NCBI RefSeq assembly: GCF_006442965.1
Contig: NZ_VFWX01000020.1
Coordinates: forward strand, 62,001-126,000
DNA length: 64,000 nt
Reading direction: 5' to 3'
Origin: Mesorhizobium sp. CU3
GTDB lineage: Bacteria > Pseudomonadota > Alphaproteobacteria > Rhizobiales > Rhizobiaceae
Both the position numbers and the translations under genes were made by a program. Position 1 is the first letter of the stretch, and the number at the start of each line of letters is the position of its first letter. The notes beneath the pieces were generated by a model that saw nothing but the letters and a program-made list of their open reading frames with translations, did not search any database and was not told where the DNA came from. Below are positions 1-8,458 of this stretch, piece after piece.

Positions 1-330
1 GCCGACGAGCGCCGCCGCGAGGAAGCCCAGAAGCTGCAGGCGCAGTTGCAGCCCGGCACGGTCCTTGTCCTGCTCGACGAACGCGGCAAATCGCTTTCCT
101 CCGAAGATCTGGCCGGCCGCATCGGCCAGTTGCGCGACAGCGGCCGCAAGGCGCTGGTCGTCGCCATCGGCGGCGCCGACGGCCATGACAAAATTTTACG
201 CGATCAGGCCGACTTGGTGTTGTCTTTCGGCGCGCTGACCTGGCCGCACCAGTTGGTGCGGGTGATGCTCGGCGAGCAGCTTTATCGCAGTGCCACCATT
301 CTGGCCGGCCACCCGTATCATCGCTCGTAA
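1..330 (+). CDS. rlmH: RlmH, 23S rRNA (pseudouridine-1915-N3)-methyltransferase, 3' part
   Basis: This is the C-terminal 109 residues of RlmH; the reading frame is open from base 1, so the start lies outside the window. RlmH is a SPOUT-fold methyltransferase that methylates pseudouridine 1915 of 23S rRNA in helix 69, using SAM. The diagnostic C-terminal stretch is visible: LDERGKSLSSEDLA, then FGALTWPHQLVRVMLGEQLYR and finally AGHPYHRS. The SAM-pocket glycines (VAIGGADGH) are intact. The family is about 155-160 residues, so roughly 50 residues are missing because of the window edge, not because of damage. Confidence 0.95.
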   Translation, partial: ADERRREEAQKLQAQLQPGTVLVLLDERGKSLSSEDLAGRIGQLRDSGRKALVVAIGGADGHDKILRDQADLVLSFGALTWPHQLVRVMLGEQLYRSATILAGHPYHRS

Positions 331-390
331 TTCGCGGTGGCAATATTTGCGCCGCTTTCGTAATTTCAACGAGCACAATGGATTGGGTTT

Positions 391-588
391 ATGGCCAAAG
401 ATAATAGCAGTCATGTCCGCGCCAGCGAGTATATTCGTGCCTTGATCCGTCGCGACTTGCAGAGCAGAAACGAAGCGTGGGACCGGCTGAAGGGCGAGCT
501 TGAGCCGGGTCTTCGAGCTGAAGAGAGCGAATTCCGCGCCGCATCGGCACAGGATGTCATTCGTCGCAATCAAGGCCGCAGCCTTTAG
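391..588 (+). pseudogene. Truncated ParD/CopG-like antitoxin remnant
   Basis: The 65-residue frame contains ASEYIRALIRRDL followed by a charged C-terminal tail, as in ParD-type antitoxins of type II toxin-antitoxin systems, where the ribbon-helix-helix (SxYVRxLIRRD) binds the operator and the tail wraps the ParE toxin. The N-terminal beta-strand is missing. In another frame just upstream (about 378-401) the bases read MDWVYGQR, which resembles the ParD MxDWVEAQ segment, so one frameshift near 400 would restore part of the missing end. No ParE-like toxin follows; the next 170 bases hold only a repeat. I read it as a decayed orphan, but a short functional protein cannot be excluded. Confidence 0.5.
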
Positions 589-651
589 GAGTGACGTAGG
601 TATCCGGATTTCCGCCTCAATAGCTCGACATCACGATCATCGGTTGTCTAC

Positions 652-693
652 GCAATTCCGGACGGAAAACCGTACACACTTCGATGGAATTGC
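652..693. repeat. Dispersed palindromic repeat (GCAATTCC...GGAATTGC type)
   Basis: Arms GCAATTCC (652-659) and GGAATTGC (686-693) enclose GGACGGAAAACCG. The same internal motif and right arm occur at 15080-15126, and a related perfect 11-bp stem lies at 45633-45665. It occupies the gap between the ParD remnant and the envC-like gene. Confidence 0.6.
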
Positions 694-759
694 TCCGAGC
701 AGGCCCATCCAACATGGTTGATGGTTCGTTAACGAAGCGGCGGATAGGTTAGAGGCCTG

Positions 760-2094
760 ATGTCTGAAGGCTGGACCCCGATTACGCGCGCCTGGCGCAG
801 CCGCTGCGGCTTGACCCTCGTCGCCGCCGTAATCGCGCTCGGGCCGGCGCGGGCGGCGGAAAACACGCTCGACATGGCGCCCGATCCGGACAAGAGCCGC
901 GCCGAATACGAACAGGTTTCCAAGGAAATCACCTTGTCGTCGGAGCGGCTGGCCAAGCTCGCCGCCGACATCGCCTCGGTGCGCAAGGACTACGCCTCGA
1001 TCACAGCGGCGCTGATCCAGTCGGCGATGACCGAGCAGAAGCTCGGCCAGGACATCGAGGATATCGGCGCCAAGCTGGAAGGGCTGAAGGCGGAGGAACA
1101 GAAGCTGCGCGCCTCGCTCATGGCGCGGCGGGACGTGCTGGCCGAGGTGCTTGGCGCCTTGCAGCGCATGGGGCTCAACCCGCCGCCGGCGATCCTGGTC
1201 AAACCGGAGGACGCGCTGTCGTCGGTGCGCAGCGCCATCCTGCTCGGCGCCGTGGTGCCGGAGCTGCGCCAGCAGACGGAAAGGCTGATGGCCGACCTCA
1301 AGGAACAGACCCGCGTTACCGCCTCGATCGAGGCCGAGCGCGCGCGACTCACCGCCGCCGTGACCGACCAGGCGGCGGAGAAGAAGCGGCTCACCATGCT
1401 GCTCGAGGCCAAGAAGAAGCTGCAGGCCGATACGCAAACGGCGATCGCGGCGGAACAGCAGCACTCGCAGGAGCTGGCGGCGAAGGCAAGCAGCCTGAAA
1501 GACCTGATCGCCTCGCTGGAAGCCGACAAGGCGCGCAAGGCTGCGGATCAGGCCAAGGCGGGTGACCGGAAATCGACCGACGGCGACGTCACGGCCTCCA
1601 CGACAGAGCTCGCCGCGCTGCCGGTGCCCGAGGCCAATCAGTTGACCACTTCGGCACCGTTCTCTGCCTTGCAGGGCCAGGTTGCGCTACCGGTGATCGG
1701 CAAGATCAAGCTGCGTTTCGGCGCCGACGACGGCAATGGCGCGGCTATGCAAGGCGACATGGTTGCGACACAATCGGGGGCCATCGTAACCGCGCCGGCG
1801 GATGGAAACGTGCTTTATGCGGGACCGTTTCGTTCTTACGGTCAACTCTTGATCCTGAATGCGGGCGACGGGTATCATGTCGTTCTGGCGGGAATGAGCA
1901 GAATCAGCGTCGCGACCGGACAGTCGGTTCTCGCAGGGGAACCGATCGGCGCGATGGGAGAGGCCCGGGTGGCGAGCACCTCGGCCTCGCGGAACGGAAA
2001 TGCGGTGCCGGAACTCTATGTCGAGTTCCGCAAGGATGGAAAACCCGTCGATCCTGCCCCATGGTGGGCGGACCGATTCTCTGGAAGGACGTGA
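760..2094 (+). CDS. Murein hydrolase activator EnvC-like protein (degenerate M23/LytM)
   Basis: 444-residue periplasmic protein. Residues about 10-32 form a signal peptide ending ARAA. Residues 45-275 are a long coiled coil rich in K/E/A. The C-terminal 120 residues are a LytM/M23 fold (VIGKIKLRFGADDG... GAIVTAPADGNVLYAGPF ... LYVEFRKDGKPVDPAPW). The zinc ligands of active M23 peptidases are absent: the HxxxD position reads QGDMV and the terminal HxH position reads YVEF. This matches EnvC-type proteins, which activate cell-division amidases and do not cut peptidoglycan themselves. The stop is one base from the ctpA start, as in many alphaproteobacteria, so the two are probably co-transcribed. 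An RBS is not obvious, so the start is less certain than the identity. Confidence 0.88.
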   Translation: MSEGWTPITRAWRSRCGLTLVAAVIALGPARAAENTLDMAPDPDKSRAEYEQVSKEITLSSERLAKLAADIASVRKDYASITAALIQSAMTEQKLGQDIEDIGAKLEGLKAEEQKLRASLMARRDVLAEVLGALQRMGLNPPPAILVKPEDALSSVRSAILLGAVVPELRQQTERLMADLKEQTRVTASIEAERARLTAAVTDQAAEKKRLTMLLEAKKKLQADTQTAIAAEQQHSQELAAKASSLKDLIASLEADKARKAADQAKAGDRKSTDGDVTASTTELAALPVPEANQLTTSAPFSALQGQVALPVIGKIKLRFGADDGNGAAMQGDMVATQSGAIVTAPADGNVLYAGPFRSYGQLLILNAGDGYHVVLAGMSRISVATGQSVLAGEPIGAMGEARVASTSASRNGNAVPELYVEFRKDGKPVDPAPWWADRFSGRT

Positions 2095-2095
2095 A

Positions 2096-3427
2096 ATGAT
2101 GCGGAAACTGTCGCTTCTGTTTGCCGGCGCGCTGATGGGCGCATCGGCAATGAGCCTGGTCTACGGCGCGCCCGGCTCGGCGGCGAATGCTGCGGGGTCC
2201 GAGACCTACAAGCAGCTGGCGATCTTCGGCGACATCTTCGAGCGCGTGCGCGCGCAATATGTGACGCCGCCGGATGACAAGTCCCTGGTCGAGAATGCCA
2301 TCAACGGCATGCTCGCCTCGCTCGATCCGCACTCGTCCTACATGAACGCCGAGCAGGCCCAGGATATGCGCGTCCAGACCAAGGGCGAGTTCGGCGGACT
2401 CGGCATCGAAGTCACCATGGAGAACGATCTGGTCAAGGTCATCACGCCGATCGACGATACGCCTGCCGCCAAGGCGGGCGTGCTGTCGGGCGACTACATC
2501 GCCAAGATCGACGGCGAAGAGGTGCGCGGCCTGACCCTCAACGACGCGGTCGAGAAGATGCGCGGCCCGGTCAACACGCCGATCAAGCTCACCATCCTGC
2601 GCCAGGGCGCCGACAAGCCGATCGAAATCACGGTCGTGCGCGACATCATCAAGGTCAAGGCGGTCAAGTACCGGGTCGAGAACGACATCGGCTACATGAA
2701 GATCACCTCCTTCACCGAGAAGACCTATGACGATCTCGAAAACGCGATCGACAACATCAAGAAGCAGGTGCCGAACGACAAGCTGAAGGGCTATGTACTC
2801 GACCTGCGCCTCAACCCGGGCGGCCTGCTCGACCAGGCGGTGAGCGTGTCTGACGCCTTCCTGAAGCGCGGCGAGATCGTCTCGACGCGCGGCCGCGATC
2901 CGAAGGACGTCACCCGCTTCGACGCCAAGCCGAAGCAGGTCGACGACATCAACGGCAAGCCGATGATCGTGCTGGTCAATGGCGGCTCGGCGAGCGCGTC
3001 CGAAATCGTCGCCGGCGCGCTGCAGGACCTGCGCCGCGTGACCGTGGTCGGCACGCAGTCCTTCGGCAAGGGCTCGGTGCAGACCATCATCCCGCTCGGC
3101 GAGAATGGCGCGCTGAGGCTGACGACGGCGCTCTATTACACGCCGTCGGGCAAGTCGATCCAGGGCAAGGGCATCACGCCCGACATCAAGGTCGACCAGC
3201 CGCTGCCGCCGGATCTGCAGGGCCGCGACCTGACCCGCGGCGAATCCGATCTCAAGGGCCACATCAAGGGCGCCGACGAGAATTCGAATGGTTCGGGCTC
3301 GGCCGCCTATGTGCCGCCGGATCCGAAGGACGATCTGCAGCTGATCTATGCCGAGCAGCTGTTGCGCGGCGAAAAGACCGATCCGGCGTTCCCGCCGAAC
3401 CCGGACAAGGCCGTGCTGAACCAGTAA
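2096..3427 (+). CDS. ctpA: Carboxy-terminal processing protease CtpA (S41 family)
   Basis: 443-residue periplasmic serine protease. A signal peptide (MMRKLSLLFAGALMGASAMS) is followed by a PDZ domain (about 85-175; GEFGGLGIEVTMENDLVKV) and the S41 catalytic core. The nucleophile serine is in GGSASASEIVAGAL and the general-base lysine in FGKGSVQTI; YVLDLRLNPGG is the conserved core strand. CtpA enzymes trim C-termini of periplasmic and membrane proteins, often peptidoglycan hydrolases, which suits its place behind the EnvC-like gene. The open frame extends upstream to 2000, but GGAAGG about 9 bases before the ATG at 2096 and the signal peptide directly after it decide the start. Confidence 0.93.
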   Translation: MMRKLSLLFAGALMGASAMSLVYGAPGSAANAAGSETYKQLAIFGDIFERVRAQYVTPPDDKSLVENAINGMLASLDPHSSYMNAEQAQDMRVQTKGEFGGLGIEVTMENDLVKVITPIDDTPAAKAGVLSGDYIAKIDGEEVRGLTLNDAVEKMRGPVNTPIKLTILRQGADKPIEITVVRDIIKVKAVKYRVENDIGYMKITSFTEKTYDDLENAIDNIKKQVPNDKLKGYVLDLRLNPGGLLDQAVSVSDAFLKRGEIVSTRGRDPKDVTRFDAKPKQVDDINGKPMIVLVNGGSASASEIVAGALQDLRRVTVVGTQSFGKGSVQTIIPLGENGALRLTTALYYTPSGKSIQGKGITPDIKVDQPLPPDLQGRDLTRGESDLKGHIKGADENSNGSGSAAYVPPDPKDDLQLIYAEQLLRGEKTDPAFPPNPDKAVLNQ

Positions 3428-3474
3428 TTGCGATCCGGCCGGCCCTCTGGCCGATCGATCAAAGCAATGCGATG

Positions 3475-3504
3475 CTGCCGGGACCGCGAGGTTCCGGCAG
3501 TTTG
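3475..3504 (+). terminator. Probable rho-independent terminator after ctpA
   Basis: CTGCCGGGACC and GGTTCCGGCAG form an 11-bp stem (one G-T pair) with loop GCGA, followed by TTTGATT. It lies 48 bases after the ctpA stop. The T tract is short. Confidence 0.5.
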
Positions 3505-3515
3505 ATTCGGGGCCT

Positions 3516-3587
3516 GGAGCATGATCCCGAAAAGTGGGAACCGGCTTTTGCCGCGCTGACCTTCGGTTCGGAAAAGATCATGCTCCA
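3516..3587. repeat. Dispersed palindromic repeat, TGGAGCATGATC type
   Basis: Perfect 12-bp terminal inverted repeats (TGGAGCATGATC at 3516-3527, GATCATGCTCCA at 3576-3587) bound a 72-bp element whose interior holds CCCGAAAAGTGGGAACCGG and TTCGGAAAAG. Shorter relatives occur at 11818, 25508 and 50236. It fills the gap between ctpA and the next gene. Confidence 0.8.
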
Positions 3588-3693
3588 ACAAAAGAGTCGG
3601 GGGCGCTGCGCGTCTGGGGTATAGCGCCGAAGAATGCGCAGGATTTCACGCAAAGCGTGACATTCACGTCAGGCGGCGTGCTGGGAACAGAAA

Positions 3694-4890
3694 TTGGCTG
3701 AGATCGGCAAGGACATCGAACGCCCGCTCGGACAGACGCTCAGGTCCAGGCGGCCTGCCTCGCGCGGCATCAGCGGCGGCGCGGTCGCCGCGGCGCTCGC
3801 GGTGCTTGCCGTGATCGGCGTTTCCGGTGCGATCGCCTTTCGCGAAAAGCCGTTCCGCAAGCCGGAAGAGGTGGCGGTTTCGACGCCGAAGGTCGTCGCT
3901 GCTCCCGCCACGCCAGCGCCAGCGCCGGCTCCTGCGCCGGCACCGGTTGCCGCCGCGGCGCCGCCGGCCGGCACGCCGATGAAGAGCGGCGGCCCGCAGA
4001 TCATCCATGTCCAGACCGAGGAGGGCGACGGCCCGCCGAAAGCGGCGATCGTCATCCGCGATCCCTCGACGCTCGGCCAGAACCTGAAAGTAGCGCATAT
4101 CCCGGACAAGGCGCTGATCGAGGCAAGCGACACCGGTCCGCTGCCGATACGCTCGGCTGACGGCCGGCGGCCGTTCGATGTCTATGCGCGACCATGGTCC
4201 GGCGCGCGCGGCGCGCGCGTGGCGATCGTCATCGGCGGGCTCGCCGTGTCGCAGACCGGCACGCAGGCGGCGATCCAGAAGCTGCCGGCCGAGGTGACGC
4301 TCGCCTTCGCGCCGCAGGGCAACAGCATCGGCCGCTGGATGCAGGCGGCAAGACAGGGCGGGCACGAGATCGTCATGCAGGTGCCGCTTGAGCCGTTCGA
4401 CTATCCGAACGTCAATCCGGGCCGAAACACGCTGACCGTCGCCGCCAGCCCGGACGAGAACTTGAAGAACCTGCACTGGGCGCTGTCGCGCACGACCAAC
4501 TATACCGGCGTCATGAACTATATGGGCGCACGCTTCTCCGCCGATCCGAACGCGATGGCGCCGTTCATGGCCGAGCTAGGCAAGCGCGGTCTCGCCTATA
4601 TCGACGACGGCTCGTCGGCGCGGACCCTGGCGCCCGACCTTGCTTTGAAGGACGGCGTGCCGTTCGTTGCCGGCGACACGGCGATCGACTCGGTGCAGGA
4701 TCGCGGCGAGATCCTGAAGAAGCTCGACAGTCTCGAAGCGACGGCACGGGCCAAGGGGAGTGCCGTCGGCATCGGCTCGGCCTTCGACCTGACGGTCGAC
4801 ACCGTGACGTCCTGGATCGCGGAAGCAAAGAAGCGCGGCATCGAGATCGTGCCGATTTCGGCTGTCGCCATTGACCCGCAAAAAGGGTGA
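3694..4890 (+). CDS. Divergent polysaccharide deacetylase family protein
   Basis: 398 residues with one N-terminal membrane anchor (about 27-47), a proline/alanine-rich periplasmic linker (69-92, APAPAPAPAP) and a C-terminal divergent polysaccharide deacetylase domain (YibQ-like; about 165-395) with RVAIVIGGLAVSQTGTQ and HEIVMQVPLEPFDYPNVNPG. Such genes often follow envC and ctpA in alphaproteobacteria, which supports a role in envelope maintenance; the true substrate is unknown. Translation appears to begin at a TTG preceded by GGGAA; no ATG lies in frame before the anchor. The polar N-terminus before the anchor (EIGKDIERPLGQTLR) is cytoplasmic. Confidence 0.85.
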   Translation: MAEIGKDIERPLGQTLRSRRPASRGISGGAVAAALAVLAVIGVSGAIAFREKPFRKPEEVAVSTPKVVAAPATPAPAPAPAPAPVAAAAPPAGTPMKSGGPQIIHVQTEEGDGPPKAAIVIRDPSTLGQNLKVAHIPDKALIEASDTGPLPIRSADGRRPFDVYARPWSGARGARVAIVIGGLAVSQTGTQAAIQKLPAEVTLAFAPQGNSIGRWMQAARQGGHEIVMQVPLEPFDYPNVNPGRNTLTVAASPDENLKNLHWALSRTTNYTGVMNYMGARFSADPNAMAPFMAELGKRGLAYIDDGSSARTLAPDLALKDGVPFVAGDTAIDSVQDRGEILKKLDSLEATARAKGSAVGIGSAFDLTVDTVTSWIAEAKKRGIEIVPISAVAIDPQKG

Positions 4891-4944
4891 CAGCCGTCTT
4901 GATAATCCTACTCCGGCGGCCATCTGGCGGCGTTTTCTGCGCTT

Positions 4945-4987
4945 CTACAGCGCCGCGCGTCCTTTGGACGCGCAAAGGACGCTGTAG
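4945..4987. repeat. Palindromic repeat, CTACAGCG...CGCTGTAG
   Basis: Arms CTACAGCG (4945-4952) and CGCTGTAG (4980-4987) enclose a second palindromic core (GCGCGTCC/GGACGCGC). A decayed relative (GCCGCGCGTCCTTTCGACGC) lies near 49291-49310. It is the first of three adjoining repeats between the deacetylase gene and rppH. Confidence 0.65.
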
Positions 4988-4999
4988 CTTTTTCGACTG

Positions 5000-5047
5000 G
5001 CGTATGATCCTTTCCGAAAATCGATTTCGATTTTCGGGGTCATACGC
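5000..5047. repeat. Palindromic repeat, GCGTATGA...TCATACGC
   Basis: Outer arms GCGTATGA (5000-5007) and TCATACGC (5040-5047) flank a perfect inner hairpin, CCGAAAATCGA (5014-5024) and TCGATTTTCGG (5027-5037). Layout and the TATGATCCTTTCCGAAAA motif relate it to the AGCATGATC repeats at 3516, 11818, 25508 and 50236. Confidence 0.65.
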
Positions 5048-5048
5048 T

Positions 5049-5085
5049 GCTCACGTACTTTAAGTACGCTCCGCTCCGGTTCTCG
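5049..5085. repeat. Core fragment of the 144-bp inverted-repeat element
   Basis: GCTCACGTAC, a 4-base spacer, then GTACGCTCCGCTCCGG and TTCTCG: this matches the middle of the 144-bp elements at 8294 and 30906, differing mainly in the spacer (TTTA here, GAAA there). The 28-bp terminal repeats of the full element are absent. Confidence 0.65.
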
Positions 5086-5140
5086 AAACCGCTCGCCACC
5101 TGCCTCGCCGGAGCGAATTCTCAAAACGGCTGGAATCCTT

Positions 5141-5656
5141 ATGGCTAAAAAGATCGATCCCGAGACATTGCCCTATCGCCCGTGCGTCGGGCTGATGATC
5201 CTCAACAGGGCAGGCTTGGTCTGGGTCGGGCATCGCATCGCCGAGCCGGACAGCGAGTTCGCCGGCACGACGAAGCTCTGGCAGATGCCGCAGGGCGGCA
5301 TCGACAAGGGCGAGGAGCCGATCGAGGCAGCCGGACGCGAGCTTTACGAGGAAACCGGCATGCGCGGCGTTTCGCTGCTTGCCGAAGCGCCGCATTGGAT
5401 CAACTACGACCTGCCGCCGCATCTGGTCGGCATAGCCTTCAAGGGCCGTTACCGCGGCCAGACGCAAAAATGGTTCGCCTATCGGTTCGAGGGCGACGAA
5501 AGCGAGATCCAGATCAACCCGCCGCCGGGCGGCCATACGGCGGAGTTCGACCAATGGGCCTGGCGGCCGATGCAGGAACTGCCGGAACTGGTCGTGCCGT
5601 TCAAGCGCAAGGTCTATGAGCAGGTTGTGGCGGCGTTTCACCACTTGGCTCCTTAG
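5141..5656 (+). CDS. rppH: RNA pyrophosphohydrolase RppH (Nudix)
   Basis: 171-residue Nudix hydrolase that removes pyrophosphate from the 5' triphosphate end of mRNAs and so opens them to RNase E decay. The Nudix box is complete: GGIDKGEEPIEAAGRELYEE followed by TGM. The N-terminus (YRPCVGLMILNRAGLVWVGHR) and the late segment WRPMQELPELVVPFKR are typical of the RppH/NudH subgroup of alphaproteobacteria, some of which were first called IalA. The gene stands alone behind a block of intergenic repeats; only a weak RBS (TGGAA) precedes the ATG. Confidence 0.93.
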   Translation: MAKKIDPETLPYRPCVGLMILNRAGLVWVGHRIAEPDSEFAGTTKLWQMPQGGIDKGEEPIEAAGRELYEETGMRGVSLLAEAPHWINYDLPPHLVGIAFKGRYRGQTQKWFAYRFEGDESEIQINPPPGGHTAEFDQWAWRPMQELPELVVPFKRKVYEQVVAAFHHLAP

Positions 5657-5726
5657 CCCTCCATTCCCGGTTGTCGCGTAGGCCCCGTCGCCGTATTGAT
5701 TGGCGATGCAATGAGCGGGGGTCGCC

Positions 5727-6878
5727 ATGAACGACGACACCGGACGCGGGTTTCCGGCAGATGATTTGAGCGACGGTTCGACAGTGAGCGCGGCCGTCGC
5801 CGGCGCGATCCTGACCATCGATCTCGGCGCCATCCGCGAAAATTACCGGCGGCTGAAAGCGCGGCTGAACGGCGTGCGCTGCGCCGGCGTGCTCAAGGCC
5901 GACGGGTATGGGCTCGGCGGTGTACAAGTGGCATCGGCCTTGGCGAAGGAGGGCTGCGACATCTTCTTCGTCGCGCTGCTCGGCGAGGGCATGGCGCTGC
6001 GCGAGGCGATCGGGGCCGGCCCCGACATCTTTGTCCTGAACGGCTTGCTGCCGGGCTCCGAGCCGGAAGCGGTAGCATCGGACCTTGTTCCCGTTCTCAA
6101 CAGTGCGCGGCAGATCAAGGCTTGGCGAGAGACGGCGCGGAGAGCCGGCCGCCGTCTGCCCGCCGCCGTCCAGGTCGATAGCGGCATGGCCCGGCTCGGC
6201 ATGGCGCCGGCGGAGGTCGAAGCGGTGGCGCGCGAGGCCGGCGCCTTTGACGGCATTGATATCCGCTATGTGATGAGCCATCTCGCCCGCGCCGACGAGC
6301 CGCGCGAGGTGGCCAATGATGAACAGCGGCGTGAGTTCGACAGGCTGCGCGGGATGCTGCCGTCGGCGCCGGCTTCGCTGGCCAACTCGTCCGGCATCTT
6401 CCTGGGCTCCTCCTTTCATTATGATCTCGCCCGGCCGGGCGCGGCGCTCTACGGCGTCAATCCGACGCCGTACGACCCCAATCCGATGGCGCCCGTCATC
6501 CGGCTGCAGGCCAAGGTCGCACAGACGCGCGCGGTGGAGGAAGGCGCCGGCATCGGCTACGGCCACGCGCACCGCGCGAAAGGCCCGCTTAGCCTCGCGA
6601 CCATCTCGCTCGGCTATGCTGACGGCTGGCACCGGCGCGCCGCCTCGGCAGCCTGGTTCGAGGGCGTGCGGTTGCCTTTTGTCGGCCGGGTGTCGATGGA
6701 TTCGATCATCCTCGACATCTCGGCGCTTGCGCCCGGACAATTGGGCGAGGGCGATCTCGTCGAGCTGATCGGCCCCTCGCAGAGCGTCGACGAGGCGGCC
6801 GGCCACGCCGGCACCATCGGCTATGAGATCCTGACCAGCCTCGGCCCGCGCTTCCATCGCTGCTACCTCGGCGGGTGA
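5727..6878 (+). CDS. alr: Alanine racemase
   Basis: 383-residue PLP-dependent racemase converting L-alanine and D-alanine. The PLP lysine is K57 in GVLKADGYGLG (the usual motif is VKANAYGHG, so the asparagine is replaced by aspartate). The second catalytic tyrosine lies in GIGYGHAHRA, and the RVSMD and YEILTSLGPR motifs are present. An N-terminal extension of about 25 polar residues precedes the barrel. The D-amino acid dehydrogenase gene follows 154 bases downstream. That pairing is typical of catabolic racemases (DadX), so the gene may serve alanine breakdown as well as cell-wall D-alanine. I saw no second racemase in the window. Confidence 0.9.
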   Translation: MNDDTGRGFPADDLSDGSTVSAAVAGAILTIDLGAIRENYRRLKARLNGVRCAGVLKADGYGLGGVQVASALAKEGCDIFFVALLGEGMALREAIGAGPDIFVLNGLLPGSEPEAVASDLVPVLNSARQIKAWRETARRAGRRLPAAVQVDSGMARLGMAPAEVEAVAREAGAFDGIDIRYVMSHLARADEPREVANDEQRREFDRLRGMLPSAPASLANSSGIFLGSSFHYDLARPGAALYGVNPTPYDPNPMAPVIRLQAKVAQTRAVEEGAGIGYGHAHRAKGPLSLATISLGYADGWHRRAASAAWFEGVRLPFVGRVSMDSIILDISALAPGQLGEGDLVELIGPSQSVDEAAGHAGTIGYEILTSLGPRFHRCYLGG

Positions 6879-7032
6879 AGCTTCTGATTTTGCGCATGTC
6901 TTTGTCGGGAAACCCGATGCCACTTTCGGGCGACATGCTTGACAGCGCCCCTTGGCGGGCGCGGCAAAATCCTGCACAGAGACAAAACGGCCAACGTGCC
7001 TCGGCGATGGCCGGCCTTCGAGGGAGCATGCG

Positions 7033-8295
7033 ATGAAGATCATGGTGTTGGGCGGCGGCGTGATCGGGGTCACCACGGCTTACTTCCTCGCCGAGGCCGG
7101 GCATGAGGTCACCGTCGTCGACCGCCAGAAAGGGCCGGCGCTGGAAACCAGTTTTGCCAATGCCGGCGAGGTGTCGCCGGGCTATGCCTCGCCGTGGGCC
7201 GGCCCCGGCATCCCGGTCAAGGCGGTGAAGTGGCTCCTGATGAAGTACGGTCCGCTGGTGGTGCGGCCGGCTTTCGATCCAAACATGTGGTCGTGGCTGA
7301 TCAAGATGCTGCGCAACTGCACGGCGGAGCGCTATGCGCTCAACAAGTCACGCATGGTGCCGCTAGCCGAATACAGCCGCGACACGCTGAAGGCGCTGCG
7401 CGAGACGACCGGCATCGCCTATGACGAGAGGACCCAGGGCACGCTGCAGCTTTTCCGCAAGCAGAAGCAGCTCGACGGCACCGGCGGCGATGTCGAGGTG
7501 CTGAAGAAATACGGCGTGCCCTACGAGATCCTCGACCGCGACGGCTGCATCGGCGCCGAACCGGCGCTGGCGGCCGTGCGCGACAAATTCGTCGGCGGCT
7601 TGAGGCTGCCCGGCGACGAGACCGGCGATTGCAAGATGTTCACCGACCGGATGGCCGAGCTTTGCGTGGCGCGCGGCGTGACCTTCGACTACGGCACGAC
7701 GATCAAGCGCATCGTCCGCAACCGCAACCGTGTCGTCCAGGTCGGCACCGACAAGGGGTGGCGCATCGCGGACGCCTATGTGATGGCGCTGGGGAGCTAT
7801 TCGCCGCAGTTCATGCGCAAGATGAAGCGGCCCATCCCGGTCTATCCGGTCAAGGGCTATTCGATCACCGTGCCGATCGTCGACGCGGGGGCGGCCCCGG
7901 TTTCGACCGTCATGGACGAGACCTACAAGGTGGCGATCACCCGGCTGGGCGACCGCATCCGCGTCGGCGGCACGGCGGAAATCTCCGGCTACGATCTTCG
8001 CCTGCACGAATCGCGCCGACGCACGCTGGAGCACTCGGTCGGCGATCTTTTCCCGGGCGGCGGCGATCTCAAGGCGGCGAGCTTCTGGTGCGGCCTCAGA
8101 CCGATGACGCCGGACGGGCCGCCGCTGATCGGACAGAGCGAGCTTTCCAACCTCTATCTCAACACCGGCCATGGCACGCTCGGCTGGACGATGGCCTGCG
8201 GCTCGGCGAGGGTGCTCGCCGACATCATCTCCAACCGTGTGCCGGAGATCAACGCGCGCGATCTGAGCCCGGACCGGTATCTTCGGCCTATCTAA
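7033..8295 (+). CDS. dadA: D-amino acid dehydrogenase DadA
   Basis: 420-residue FAD enzyme oxidising D-alanine and other D-amino acids to keto acids, passing electrons to the respiratory chain. The N-terminus is a Rossmann motif (MVLGGGVIGVTTAYFLAEAG) followed by the DadA signature SFANAGEVSPGYASPWAGPG. The C-terminal FAD segment GLRPMTPDGPPLIG and NTGHGTLGWTMACGS are intact. AGGGAG lies 8 bases before the ATG; the open frame upstream (from 6952) lacks family similarity. With alr upstream it forms an L-Ala to D-Ala to pyruvate route. The stop codon lies within the first bases of a 144-bp repeat. Confidence 0.93.
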   Translation: MKIMVLGGGVIGVTTAYFLAEAGHEVTVVDRQKGPALETSFANAGEVSPGYASPWAGPGIPVKAVKWLLMKYGPLVVRPAFDPNMWSWLIKMLRNCTAERYALNKSRMVPLAEYSRDTLKALRETTGIAYDERTQGTLQLFRKQKQLDGTGGDVEVLKKYGVPYEILDRDGCIGAEPALAAVRDKFVGGLRLPGDETGDCKMFTDRMAELCVARGVTFDYGTTIKRIVRNRNRVVQVGTDKGWRIADAYVMALGSYSPQFMRKMKRPIPVYPVKGYSITVPIVDAGAAPVSTVMDETYKVAITRLGDRIRVGGTAEISGYDLRLHESRRRTLEHSVGDLFPGGGDLKAASFWCGLRPMTPDGPPLIGQSELSNLYLNTGHGTLGWTMACGSARVLADIISNRVPEINARDLSPDRYLRPI

Positions 8296-8437
8296 GGTGT
8301 GTCGATATTCAGGTGAGGCCGGTCTGCAAATGTCGGTTTCCTGCGCTTCCGGTGCTCACGTACGAAAAGTACGCTCCGCTCCGGTTCTCGTAAGCCGCCA
8401 TTTTCGACTCGGCCTGACCTGAATCTCAACACACCTT
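8294..8437. mobile_element. 144-bp MITE-like element with 28-bp terminal inverted repeats, copy 1
   Basis: The left end AAGGTGTGTCGATATTCAGG and the right end CCTGAATCTCAACACACCTT are near-perfect inverted repeats that extend about 28 bp inwards to AGGCCG/CGGCCT. The interior carries CTCACGTACGAAAAGTACGC. A second 144-bp copy lies at 30906 and differs at about 10 positions counted by eye. The element begins with the AA of the dadA TAA stop codon. No open frame and no clear target duplication are visible. Confidence 0.8.
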
Positions 8438-8458
8438 AATCATGTCGAGCGGCAGCTT

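Noticed and set aside
760..2094. Active M23 endopeptidase
   Set aside because: The zinc ligands are missing (QGDMV and YVEF in place of HxxxD and HxH), so an activator role is more likely.
3516..3587. Rho-independent terminator or insertion sequence
   Set aside because: The ends are inverted repeats but there is no T tract and no transposase; related copies elsewhere show it is a short dispersed repeat.
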